In this document: piece after piece, positions 33,220-41,551 of the stretch
Numbering within the stretch: the stretch's first letter is position 1
How the letters are laid out: each line of letters opens with the position of its first letter
Origin: Terriglobales bacterium
GTDB lineage: Bacteria > Acidobacteriota > Terriglobia > Terriglobales > Acidobacteriaceae
Direction: 5' to 3'
Assembly: GCA_035651995.1 (NCBI GenBank)
Contig: DASRER010000039.1
Location: forward strand, 1 to 64,000
Length of the DNA: 64,000 bases
Notes under the pieces: generated by a model
Databases searched by the model: none
Seen by the model: only the letters and a program-made list of their open reading frames with translations
What the model was told of the DNA's origin: nothing
Position numbers and translations under genes: made by a program

Positions 33220-36078
33220 ATGCCGTTCGTCTCCGCGCCCTGGGCGCGCCAGGCCGTCACCAATCTGCTCATCGTCGTACTCATCGTTTCACTCCTCACG
33301 TTGCCCCTTTCAGCCCAACAGGCTTCCGGCACGGCGCAGGCGGTCCCCGCACCCACCACCCAGGCGCCGGCGCCGGTTGCGCCCCCGGTCCTGCCCAATG
33401 TATGGGCCGCCGGCCCGCTCGCGCAGGACACCGGGTTCAATGCCGTCTATCAGGACCTGGTCAAGCTGCGCACCACCGGCCGCCTGCTGCACGTCACCGC
33501 TCACCCCGACGACGAGGACGGCGGCCTGCTCACGCTGGCCTCGCGCGGCTTGGGCGCCAGCGTGATGCTGGCCACGCTGAATCGCGGCGAAGGCGGGCAA
33601 AACAAGTTCGGCAGCGAACTGTTCGACGAACTCGGCATTCTGCGCACGCTCGAGCTGGTCGCCGCCGACCAGTACTACGGCTGCGAGCAGCGCTTCACCC
33701 GCGTCGCCGACTTCGGGTTCTCCAAGAACGCCGCCGAGACGTTTCAAAAGTGGGGCGGGCACGATGTCGCGCTCGGCGACCTGGTGCGCATCATCCGCAG
33801 CTTCCGCCCTGACGTGATCACCACCGCCTTCACCGGCACACCACGCGATGGCCACGGCAACCACGAAGCGTCTGCGATCCTGGCGCAGGAAGCTTTCCGC
33901 GCCGCTGCCGATCCGGCGCGTTTTCCCGAGCAGCTTCGCGAAGGCTTGCTGCCGTGGCGTGCTTCAAAACTCTACCTGCGCGCGCGCGGCGACGAGGCCA
34001 CGCTGCGCATGAACACCGGCGTCTACGCGCCGGTATTGGGTTCCAGTTACGTGCAGTTCGCGCTGGAGGGGCTGGCGCACCAGATCTCGCAGGGCACCGG
34101 CGGCCTGCGCGTGCCGCCCGGCGATCGCTTCAGCGGCTACCGGCTGGCGGACTCAGCCAATGGCCTGCTGCCCTCGGCCGACAAGCAACTCTTCGACTTC
34201 GTGGATACTTCCCTGCCCGGACTGGCGTCGCGCCTCGGCCCGGAGCAGAGCAAGGTGCCTTTTCTCCGCCGCGCGCTGGAGGCGATCGACGGCAACGCTC
34301 AGCAGGCGATCGCCGGCTTCACTCTGTCAAATCCATCGCGCGCCGCGGGGCCTCTGCTGGAAGGCGTGGCGAACCTGCAGGACACCATCGCCAAAGTCGC
34401 GGCGTCCACCATCGACCCTGCGCCCAAGCTCGATCTGCTCACCCACTTGCGCACCAAGCTCGAACAATTCCAGAAGGCCGCCGCCGATGCGCTCGGCCTG
34501 GCGCTCACGGCCAGCGTCGATCCGCCGCAGAACGCGCCGCAACAGGGCTTCTTCCGCTTCGAGCAAACGTTCCTCATGGCATATCCCGGCCAGACGTTCA
34601 CCCTGACGGCGCACTTCTACAATCGCAGCCAGCAGAACGTCGACACGCCGCAGTTCGAGCTGCTCGCGCCGGCCGGCTGGAAGTGGGAGATGACGACCTT
34701 TGCGCCGCAGCATGGCGCCATCGTTCCCAACGGCGAGGCGAGCGCCCAGTTTTCAGTCACCGTTCCGGAAAACGCCGAATACACCAAGCCTTATTTTCAT
34801 CGCAACGACCCGCAGCAGGAAAACGCGTATACGATTGACGATCCGCGATGGCTCACACAGCCCTTCGCGCCGCCGCCGCTGATCGTCCGCGTGCGCTACA
34901 CCACCGGCCCCAACGACCGGAGTGGTGAAATGAATTCCGCCGTGCAGGTGAAGTACGTGGATCCCATCTACGGTCAGCAGCAGCGCCCCATGCCGGTCGG
35001 GCCGCCACTCTCGGTGGAGCTGGAGCCGCCCACGCAAGTCGTGCCCACCCAAGGCGCGGGCGCGACGCACGTACGCGTGGGCGTGCGCAACAACGTAATA
35101 GGGGGCGCGAAGGCAACGCTGCGCCTGGAAGCGCCCTCAGGATGGAAATTCACGCCCGCTTCTCTGCCGGTGAGCTTCAGCGCCGACGGTGAATATCAGG
35201 CATTCGACTTCACCGTCACGCCGCCGCAACTCAGCGAGCGCCGATATCAGGTCAAGGCCGTGCTCGACTACAACGGCAAGCAGGTTCGCGACGGATACCG
35301 CGTGGTGACCCGCCACGACCTGGGCGCTTACTACTACTACCATCCCGCCGAGCAGAACGTGAGCGCCGTGCAAGTCAAGACGCCGCCGCGTCTGCGCGTG
35401 GGCTACATCATGGGCGCCGGCGACGATATTCCTCCCGTGCTGAGGCAGGTCGGGATCAACGTCTCGCTCATCCCGCCGCAAGAGCTGGCTTCCGGCGACT
35501 TGAGCGTCTACGACGCCATCGTGCTCGGCATCCGCGCCTACGACGTCCGCACCGACGTGCGCGAGCACAACCGCCGTCTGCTCGGCTACGTCTCCGCTGG
35601 CGGCCGTCTGATCGTGCAGTACAACGCCCAGACAGCGCTGTTCAACGCCGGGCACTACACCCCGTATCCGGCGACGCTGGGCAGCGACCGCGTCACGGTG
35701 GAAGAAGCGCCGGTGGAAGTGCTGGCTGCGCAGGATTCCGTCTTCCACGCGCCGAACCACATCACCGCCCACGACTTCGACGGCTGGGTGCAGGAGCGCG
35801 GCCTCTACTTCATGCACGATTGGGACGCGCGCTACACGCCGCTGCTCGCTTCCCACGATCCGGGCGAGTCTCCGCTCAAGGGCGGGCTGCTCGTGGCCCG
35901 GTACGGCAAAGGCACATGGATCTACACCGGCTACGCCTTCTTCCGGCAGCTGCCGGCCGGCGTGCCGGGGGCGACGCGATTGTTCGTGAATCTCCTGGGG
36001 CCAGGTAAAGTTCACGGTCCACCGTCTGCAGTTCACGGTAACGGCGCTTCACGTGGTTCGCTTGACGGTGGACTGTGA
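33220..36078 (+). CDS. Secreted PIG-L deacetylase with NEW3-like domains
   Basis: A 952-residue exported protein. Residues about 12-33 are a hydrophobic export signal, then a Pro/Ala linker. The PIG-L/LmbE zinc motif is TAHPDDEDGG at 93-102, with the later ligand His in GHGNHEAS. The middle (about 440-700) has two beta-rich regions like NEW3/alpha-galactosidase-associated domains (LLAPAGWKWEMTTF and LRLEAPSGWKFTPASL). The C-terminal 200 residues resemble a GATase-like/ThuA fold (YDAIVLGIRAYDVRTDVREH). Likely deacetylates an N-acetylated sugar outside the cytoplasm. The last 23 residues are translated from a heptamer repeat. Confidence 0.86.
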   Translation: MPFVSAPWARQAVTNLLIVVLIVSLLTLPLSAQQASGTAQAVPAPTTQAPAPVAPPVLPNVWAAGPLAQDTGFNAVYQDLVKLRTTGRLLHVTAHPDDEDGGLLTLASRGLGASVMLATLNRGEGGQNKFGSELFDELGILRTLELVAADQYYGCEQRFTRVADFGFSKNAAETFQKWGGHDVALGDLVRIIRSFRPDVITTAFTGTPRDGHGNHEASAILAQEAFRAAADPARFPEQLREGLLPWRASKLYLRARGDEATLRMNTGVYAPVLGSSYVQFALEGLAHQISQGTGGLRVPPGDRFSGYRLADSANGLLPSADKQLFDFVDTSLPGLASRLGPEQSKVPFLRRALEAIDGNAQQAIAGFTLSNPSRAAGPLLEGVANLQDTIAKVAASTIDPAPKLDLLTHLRTKLEQFQKAAADALGLALTASVDPPQNAPQQGFFRFEQTFLMAYPGQTFTLTAHFYNRSQQNVDTPQFELLAPAGWKWEMTTFAPQHGAIVPNGEASAQFSVTVPENAEYTKPYFHRNDPQQENAYTIDDPRWLTQPFAPPPLIVRVRYTTGPNDRSGEMNSAVQVKYVDPIYGQQQRPMPVGPPLSVELEPPTQVVPTQGAGATHVRVGVRNNVIGGAKATLRLEAPSGWKFTPASLPVSFSADGEYQAFDFTVTPPQLSERRYQVKAVLDYNGKQVRDGYRVVTRHDLGAYYYYHPAEQNVSAVQVKTPPRLRVGYIMGAGDDIPPVLRQVGINVSLIPPQELASGDLSVYDAIVLGIRAYDVRTDVREHNRRLLGYVSAGGRLIVQYNAQTALFNAGHYTPYPATLGSDRVTVEEAPVEVLAAQDSVFHAPNHITAHDFDGWVQERGLYFMHDWDARYTPLLASHDPGESPLKGGLLVARYGKGTWIYTGYAFFRQLPAGVPGATRLFVNLLGPGKVHGPPSAVHGNGASRGSLDGGL

Positions 36079-36081
36079 ACT
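36009..36081. repeat. Heptamer inverted pair inside the deacetylase 3' end
   Basis: AGTTCACGGTCCACCGTC (36009-36026) pairs with GACGGTGGACTGTGAACT (36064-36081), 18 positions with one G-U. Units are 7 bp (AGTTCAC GGTCCAC). It is in frame and codes for the C-terminus. Further GTGAACT-class units run on to about 36095. Confidence 0.8.
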
Positions 36082-36103
36082 GTAAACTGTGAACTCGCCA
36101 TCC

Positions 36104-37585
36104 ATGCCCACCGCCGCCGAGCAGCAACAACCAGCCTCCCGCCTCATCCGCGGCGTCGGCCTCCGGGAAGCCACCGCGCTGAACATGATTGACATGATCG
36201 GCGTCGGCCCGTTCATCACCATTCCCCTCATCGTGAGCGCCATGGGAGGACCGCAGGCCATGCTGGGATGGATTCTCGGCGCCGTCTTCGCCATGTGCGA
36301 CGGCATGGTCTGGGCAGAACTGGGCGCCGCCATGCCCGCCGCCGGCGGCTCGTACTGGTATCTGAAGGAAATCTACGGCCCGAAGTCGCTCGGCCGCCTG
36401 CTCAGCTTCCTCTTCATCTGGCAGCTCTCGTTCAGCGCGCCCCTTTCCATTGCGTCGGGCGGAATCGGTTTGGCGCAATACGCCGGATACATCTGGAAGC
36501 CGCTGACCGCCACCTTGGCTTCGCGCAGCTTCGTTGCCAGCATTCCCGGCCTCGGCCCGCTGGAATTGCGCGTGCTCATCACCGCGGGGACGTGGGTTGC
36601 CGTGGGCACGGTGGCGCTCGCCACGGTCCTGCTTTATCGCCGCATCACCGTGATCGGGACGCTCTCCAAATTCCTCTGGGTTGGCGTCGTGGGCACGGTC
36701 GCATGGGTCATCTTCGCCGGACTCACGCACTTCGACGCGTCCAAGGCGTTCCGCTTTCCTCCCGGAGCGTTCACGCTCTCGCACAATTTCTTCACCGGGC
36801 TGGGCGCGGCCATGCTGATCGCCGCCTACGACTACTGGGGTTACTACAACGTGTGCTTCCTGGGCGAAGAAATTCGCGACCCCGGGCGCAATATCCCGCG
36901 CGCCGTGCTCTATTCGATTGCCGCCGTCGCCGCAATCTACATCGTGATGAACATCAGCATCCTCGGCGTGGTGCCCTGGCAGGAGATGATGGAGGCCGCC
37001 GGAAGCGAAGAGCGCTTCTACATCGTCAGCGTTTTCATGGAGCGCATTTACGGACCTGGGGCCGCACTTCTGGTGACGGCGCTCATCATGTGGACGGCCT
37101 TCGCCTCGGTTTTTTCGCTGATGCTGGGATACTCGCGCGTCCCCTACGCGGCCGCGCTCGACGGCAACTACTTTTCCGCCCTCGCGCGCGTTCATCCCGC
37201 CGGACGCTTTCCCAGCGTGTCGCTGCTGGCGCTGGGCGTGGTGGCGGCCGCGTTCTGCTTCCTGCGGTTGCAGGACGTAATCGCGGCGCTGGTCGTGATC
37301 CGAATCCTGCTGCAGTTCCTGTTGCAGGCCGTCGGCGTGATCGTGCTGCGCCGCCGCCGGCCTGAGCTGCCTCGTCCCTTCCGGATGTGGCTTTATCCCA
37401 TCCCCGCGCTGCTGGCAGCGGCTGGATTCATCTATGTTCTGGTTTCCCGACCGAACGCGTTCAAAGAGATACGCTATGCCGCCGTTCTCGTCGCCGTCGG
37501 CCTCGTCCTTTATATGTGGCGAGCGTGGCGACGGCGCGAATGGCCGTTTGCGGCTGCATCCTTAGGCTCTGGCGAACCGGCGTGA
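36104..37585 (+). CDS. APC-family amino acid permease
   Basis: A 493-residue membrane protein with about 12 hydrophobic segments. LREATALNMIDMIGVGPFIT is the first unwound helix of the APC fold, and AELGAAMPAAGGSYWYLKEI is the conserved helix 3 loop; WGYYNVCFLGEEIRDPGRNI is the helix 6 substrate region. It should import amino acids or related amines by proton symport. I take ATG at 36104; GTG at 36089 adds five residues and sits in the repeat tail. No clear Shine-Dalgarno. Follows the deacetylase by about 25 bp on the same strand. Confidence 0.9.
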   Translation: MPTAAEQQQPASRLIRGVGLREATALNMIDMIGVGPFITIPLIVSAMGGPQAMLGWILGAVFAMCDGMVWAELGAAMPAAGGSYWYLKEIYGPKSLGRLLSFLFIWQLSFSAPLSIASGGIGLAQYAGYIWKPLTATLASRSFVASIPGLGPLELRVLITAGTWVAVGTVALATVLLYRRITVIGTLSKFLWVGVVGTVAWVIFAGLTHFDASKAFRFPPGAFTLSHNFFTGLGAAMLIAAYDYWGYYNVCFLGEEIRDPGRNIPRAVLYSIAAVAAIYIVMNISILGVVPWQEMMEAAGSEERFYIVSVFMERIYGPGAALLVTALIMWTAFASVFSLMLGYSRVPYAAALDGNYFSALARVHPAGRFPSVSLLALGVVAAAFCFLRLQDVIAALVVIRILLQFLLQAVGVIVLRRRRPELPRPFRMWLYPIPALLAAAGFIYVLVSRPNAFKEIRYAAVLVAVGLVLYMWRAWRRREWPFAAASLGSGEPA

Positions 37586-37708
37586 CATCGCTGTCATTCG
37601 CCGTCCTTTGCGGCCATGCGGTAAAGAAGTTGTTTCGTTTTGACGGCTCACGAATCTGCTTTTCAGGAATCTATAGAAAAGCTATACCGTTCAAGGTGAC
37701 GAGGCGCG

Positions 37709-39013
37709 ATGGGACAAGCCGGCATGGCTGACGTGCGCGAACAGGTCAGGGGCCAGTACCAGGAGCAGGCGCACGCCGGGCCGGCCCTGGAGCCCCTGCG
37801 CGAGCCGCTGTTCCGCTCTCTTTGGATCGCCGCCGTCATCTCCTACACCGGCACGTGGATGCAGAACGTGGGCGCGGGCTGGCTCATGACCTCGCTCACC
37901 ATGGACCAGCCGCGCGCGCCCCTCATGGTCGGCCTGGTGCAGGCCGCCACCAGCCTTCCCGTGTTCCTCGTGGTTCTGGTCGCCGGCGCCCTCGCCGACA
38001 TGGTGGACCGCCGCCGCCTGCTGCTCACCGCGCAAATCTGGATGACGCTCGCCGCCGCCGCCCTCGGCGTCCTCACGCTGCTGGGCATGGTCGGCCCGTG
38101 GACGCTGCTCGCCTTCACCTTCCTGCTCGGCTTCGGCAACGTGATGAACGATCCCGCTTGGCAGGCGATCACGCCGGAAATCGTCTCCGCCCGATGTTTT
38201 GCCGCAGCCGTCGCGCTCAACTCCGCCGGATTCAATGTAGCTCGCGCCGTCGGCCCGGCAATTGGCGGCGTGGTGGTTGCCATGGCCGGATCAGGCGCCG
38301 CCTTCCTGCTCAACGCAGCTTCCTTCCTCGGCGTCATCGTTTTTCTCTATCGCTGGAAGCGCGCGCCTCAGGCTTCGAATCATCCCGCGCAGCGCGTGTG
38401 GCATGCCGTCGGGGCCGGACTCGATTACATTCGCGGCGCCCCGGCGGTTCGCGCCGTTCTGGTGCGCACCGGACTGTTCAGCCTCTTCGCCAGCGCGCTC
38501 TGGGCCATGCTGCCGCTCATCGCGAAAGAGCACGGCTCGATCGGGTTCGGAACGCTGGTGGCATGCCTGGGAGCGGGCGCCGTCGTGGGCGCCACGCTGA
38601 TTCCGGCGCTGCGCCGCCGGATGTCGCTCAATCGCCTCGTCGCCCTCGCCACCGCCGTGTTCGCGGTCGTGACATGTGTTGCCGGCGTTGTCCGGGTGTT
38701 TCCGGTGCTCTGCCTGGTCCTGTTCCTCGGCGGGATGGCGTGGCTCAGCATCCTGGCCAGCCTGAATCTTTCGGCGCAGACCATGTCGCCGCAGTGGGTG
38801 CGCGCCCGCGCTCTCTCGGCGTATCTTCTTGTGCTGCAGGGCGGCATGGCGGCCGGCGGCGCGCTCTGGGGCGCGCTGGCCGGCGAAATCGGTATCACCC
38901 GGGCGCTCGCCGTCGCGGCGGCAGGCCTGACGATGGGATTGCTTTTCGCCCGCCGCTATCGCCTTGGCGCTGCGTGGGTGGAGCTTCCGCCCCCGGTTAC
39001 CACCGGGGCATGA
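37709..39013 (+). CDS. MFS transporter, EntS/MFS_3-like exporter
   Basis: A 434-residue major facilitator with twelve membrane segments. LFRSLWIAAVISYTGTWMQN opens helix 1, and AGALADMVDRRRLLL is the cytoplasmic signature between helices 2 and 3; NVMNDPAWQAITPEIV is typical of the enterobactin-exporter (EntS) group. Probably an exporter; the substrate is unknown. ATG at 37709 has AAGGTGACGAGG upstream; an in-frame ATG five codons later is possible. Confidence 0.9.
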   Translation: MGQAGMADVREQVRGQYQEQAHAGPALEPLREPLFRSLWIAAVISYTGTWMQNVGAGWLMTSLTMDQPRAPLMVGLVQAATSLPVFLVVLVAGALADMVDRRRLLLTAQIWMTLAAAALGVLTLLGMVGPWTLLAFTFLLGFGNVMNDPAWQAITPEIVSARCFAAAVALNSAGFNVARAVGPAIGGVVVAMAGSGAAFLLNAASFLGVIVFLYRWKRAPQASNHPAQRVWHAVGAGLDYIRGAPAVRAVLVRTGLFSLFASALWAMLPLIAKEHGSIGFGTLVACLGAGAVVGATLIPALRRRMSLNRLVALATAVFAVVTCVAGVVRVFPVLCLVLFLGGMAWLSILASLNLSAQTMSPQWVRARALSAYLLVLQGGMAAGGALWGALAGEIGITRALAVAAAGLTMGLLFARRYRLGAAWVELPPPVTTGA

Positions 39014-39087
39014 GATTCATTTCGCGGCGCTCGAAGGCGCAAACGGCCCGGCCGGTCAAGTCATTACTAATTGAAGGAGAAACTCAC

Positions 39088-39657
39088 ATGAAATACGCGC
39101 GACATCCATGGGCCCTGCTCATCATCGCTTGCGCCGCTGCCGCCTGGGCGCAGGCGCCCGCTGCGTCAACATCTCCGAGCGTGGGACAGATCCTCGATCG
39201 CCAGATTGGCGGCGTGGAGTCGGAGTTCGTCCCGGCTGCCGAGGCGATGCCGGAGGACAAATACAACTTCGCTCCGACCAGCGGCGAATTCAAGGGCGTT
39301 CGCACCTATGCGCAGCAGATCAAGCACGTTGCGGCGGTGAACTACGTGGTCTTCGCCGCCATCGCTGGTGAGAAGCCCCCGGCCGACACCGGCGGCGAGA
39401 GCGGTCCGGATTCGGTGAAAACGAAGGCCGAGATCATAAAGTACCTGAAGGACTCGTTCGCTTACGCGCACAAGGTTGCCGCAGGCATCACCAAAGAGAG
39501 CACCACTGACATGGTGCAGAGCCCATTCGGCTCCAACAAGGTCAGCAAGCTCGGCCTGGCGGCGATCGGAATCAGCCACCCCTTCGACCACTACGGACAG
39601 ATGGTGGTCTATCTGCGGATGAACGGCATCATTCCGCCGGCCAGCCGCGCCCAGTAG
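39088..39657 (+). CDS. Secreted DinB-like four-helix protein
   Basis: A 189-residue protein. ATG at 39088 follows GAAGGAGA. MKYARHPWALLIIACAAAAW is a signal peptide. The body matches the DinB/YfiT metal-binding bundle: MPEDKYNFAPTSGEFKGVRT, then YAQQIKHVAAVNYVVFAAIA with the first His, and ISHPFDHYGQMVVYLRMNGI with the H-x3-H pair. Exported DinB-like proteins are common in Acidobacteriota; the activity is unknown. A terminator follows 20 bp after the stop. Confidence 0.88.
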   Translation: MKYARHPWALLIIACAAAAWAQAPAASTSPSVGQILDRQIGGVESEFVPAAEAMPEDKYNFAPTSGEFKGVRTYAQQIKHVAAVNYVVFAAIAGEKPPADTGGESGPDSVKTKAEIIKYLKDSFAYAHKVAAGITKESTTDMVQSPFGSNKVSKLGLAAIGISHPFDHYGQMVVYLRMNGIIPPASRAQ

Positions 39658-39677
39658 CAAGCAGGCATCAGATTGGG

Positions 39678-39705
39678 GCCCGGCCGCCTTCGGCCGGGCT
39701 TTCCC
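39678..39705 (+). terminator. Intrinsic terminator after DinB-like gene
   Basis: GCCCGGCCG-CCTT-CGGCCGGGC followed by TTTCCCTC. Confidence 0.8.
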
Positions 39706-39707
39706 TC

Positions 39708-39742
39708 TCGCTACTCGGTACTCAGGGCTCGGTGCTGATTAC
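39708..39742. repeat. Heptamer array (TCGGTAC class)
   Basis: TCGCTAC TCGGTAC, TCAGGGC TCGGTGC and TGATTAC, a 7-bp period with drift. Confidence 0.65.
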
Positions 39743-39822
39743 CTCGGTCCATGCACCCTCGTATCCCGCCAAGGCCCTTCGTACTCTTTCGCTTCGCGCC
39801 CAGGGGCATCATTATTCCTGGC

Positions 39823-40365
39823 ATGGCAAGCAGACTCCTGGACGTGTTTTCGCTGTTGAGTTGCGCCCACAAGTTTTCCTGGCCACGCCGCATGGACAGC
39901 GGCGAGTACTACCAGGTCTGCCTGATGTGCGGAACCGAATACGGCTACGACTGGAACACCATGCGACGCACCGCGCCGCGCCAGACCCCCGAACCGTCGT
40001 CGCGGCGAAAGAACGAAGCAGCGCCGCGCGGCGGACGGCCTCGCGCGCACTGCACCTGGCAGCCGCGTGCGCGCCGGCTGCGTCACCACGTCCCGGTGCG
40101 CTATCGCCTGCAGGGATCCACGCCCTGGCTCGAGGGCACGATGGAAAACGTGAGCCGCTCCGGCGTCCTGTTCTCATGTCACACTGCGCTCGATCGCGGC
40201 GCCGTCATCGAAATGGTCTTCGAGATGCCGGAGGAAATCGCCGCCCAGCGCGGCTGCAAGGCGCTGTGCCGCGGCATGGTGACGCGCAGCGTCGGCTTCG
40301 ACGGCGATGCCGCCACGATCGCCGCCAGCATCAGCGACTGCCGCCTGCTGAACACGCCCAACTGA
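39823..40365 (+). CDS. PilZ-domain protein with N-terminal Cys/His cluster
   Basis: A 180-residue cytoplasmic protein. The C-terminal half is a PilZ domain: an Arg cluster RRLRHHVPVRYRL (RxxxR-like) and ENVSRSGVLFSC (the [DN]xSxxG motif), so it probably binds cyclic di-GMP. The N-terminal 40 residues hold C14, H16, C33 and C36 (SCAHK and VCLMCGTEY), which could chelate zinc. I take ATG at 39823; an upstream ATG at 39751 adds 24 residues without coding character and no better ribosome site. It precedes the TPR/ClC gene pair. Confidence 0.85.
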   Translation: MASRLLDVFSLLSCAHKFSWPRRMDSGEYYQVCLMCGTEYGYDWNTMRRTAPRQTPEPSSRRKNEAAPRGGRPRAHCTWQPRARRLRHHVPVRYRLQGSTPWLEGTMENVSRSGVLFSCHTALDRGAVIEMVFEMPEEIAAQRGCKALCRGMVTRSVGFDGDAATIAASISDCRLLNTPN

Positions 40366-40405
40366 CGCCGGGCCGCCGGAGTAGCTACAATACTTATTTC
40401 GGCCT

Positions 40406-41551
40406 ATGGCGGCGGCCCCTCCTATCCTCCGGCGCGGTCGTGAACCCGCGGCCCTTCTTCTGCTCGTGCTTGGAGTTGCGCTCTGCTTTATCGCGGTCAG
40501 CTTTCTTACCCGGCAATATAAGGAGCGGCGCGATTTTCTGGCACGTTCGTGGTATGCCCGGGGAGAGCAGGCGCTGGCCGCCGGCGATTCTGCGCGCGCC
40601 ATCGCCGATCTCCGCAACGCGCTCGCTTACGATCGCGACAACAGCGATTACTATCTCCTGCTCGGCGAGGCCCTGGAAAGGGCGGGACAAGGCGCCGAGT
40701 CGCGCTCCTACCTGCTCGGCCTGCTCGAGGCCGATCCCGCCAGCGGGCGCGTGAATCTGGATTTGGCGCGCATCGCTGCCGGCGAAGGCGCCATCGAGCA
40801 GGCGCGCCGCTACTATCACAACGCGATCTACGGCTTCTGGCCGGAAAACGCCCCCGAGCAACGCCGCCGGTTACGCTTTGAACTGGCCCGGCTCCTGCTT
40901 CGCCACAAGCTGCGGAATGAGGCCGACTCTGAACTCGTCGCCCTTCTGGAGACCATGCCCAGGGGCTCGCCCGCTGACCTCCAGGCCGGCGAGCTGTTGC
41001 TGGAGGCCGGCGACTACAGCCGCGCCTACGAGGTATTCACCGCCAGCCTGCGCAGCGACAAACGCAACATTGTGGCGCTGGCCGGGGCCGGTGAGGCAGC
41101 GTTTCAGCAGGGTGATTACCGTTCCGCGCGATCTTACCTGGCGCGCGCCGTGGAACTTGGTCCCGTCAACACGCGCGCGGCCGAACTGCTGGCCGCCGCC
41201 GACGAGATTGCGCGCGTGAATCCGCTGGCGCCGCTGATTACCAGCGCGGAGCGCGTGCGGCGTGTGCGCCAAGCTGTAAAGACCGCCTCGGCCCGCATCG
41301 CCGACTGTATCAGCTCCACACCCCGCGCCGGCGACGCCCAAAGCGCCTCCGCGCTGGTTTCGCTCGCCGCGCAGCTGGCGGGCGCTGAAAAACAGGCCGC
41401 TCGGCTGCATGACAACCCCGAGGCGATTGCGGCGGTATTGAGCACCGTGTTTGCTGCCGAGGCCGCCGCGGAACGGAACTGCGGCCCGGCTACCGGCGCC
41501 GACCTGGCCCTGCTGCGTATCGGTCGCTCCGGCGAGGCGCGCGTTCCATGA
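40406..41551 (+). CDS. Membrane-anchored TPR protein
   Basis: A 381-residue protein with one N-terminal membrane helix (residues 15-33, AALLLLVLGVALCFIAVSFL) and then TPR repeats: ARGEQALAAGDSARAIADLR, YYLLLGEALERAGQGAESRS, and later LAGAGEAAFQQGDYRSARSY. The C-terminal 100 residues are helical with two Cys. It likely assembles partners in the periplasm. Its stop overlaps the ATG of the ClC gene by 4 bp (ATGA), so the two are translationally coupled. Confidence 0.83.
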   Translation: MAAAPPILRRGREPAALLLLVLGVALCFIAVSFLTRQYKERRDFLARSWYARGEQALAAGDSARAIADLRNALAYDRDNSDYYLLLGEALERAGQGAESRSYLLGLLEADPASGRVNLDLARIAAGEGAIEQARRYYHNAIYGFWPENAPEQRRRLRFELARLLLRHKLRNEADSELVALLETMPRGSPADLQAGELLLEAGDYSRAYEVFTASLRSDKRNIVALAGAGEAAFQQGDYRSARSYLARAVELGPVNTRAAELLAAADEIARVNPLAPLITSAERVRRVRQAVKTASARIADCISSTPRAGDAQSASALVSLAAQLAGAEKQAARLHDNPEAIAAVLSTVFAAEAAAERNCGPATGADLALLRIGRSGEARVP

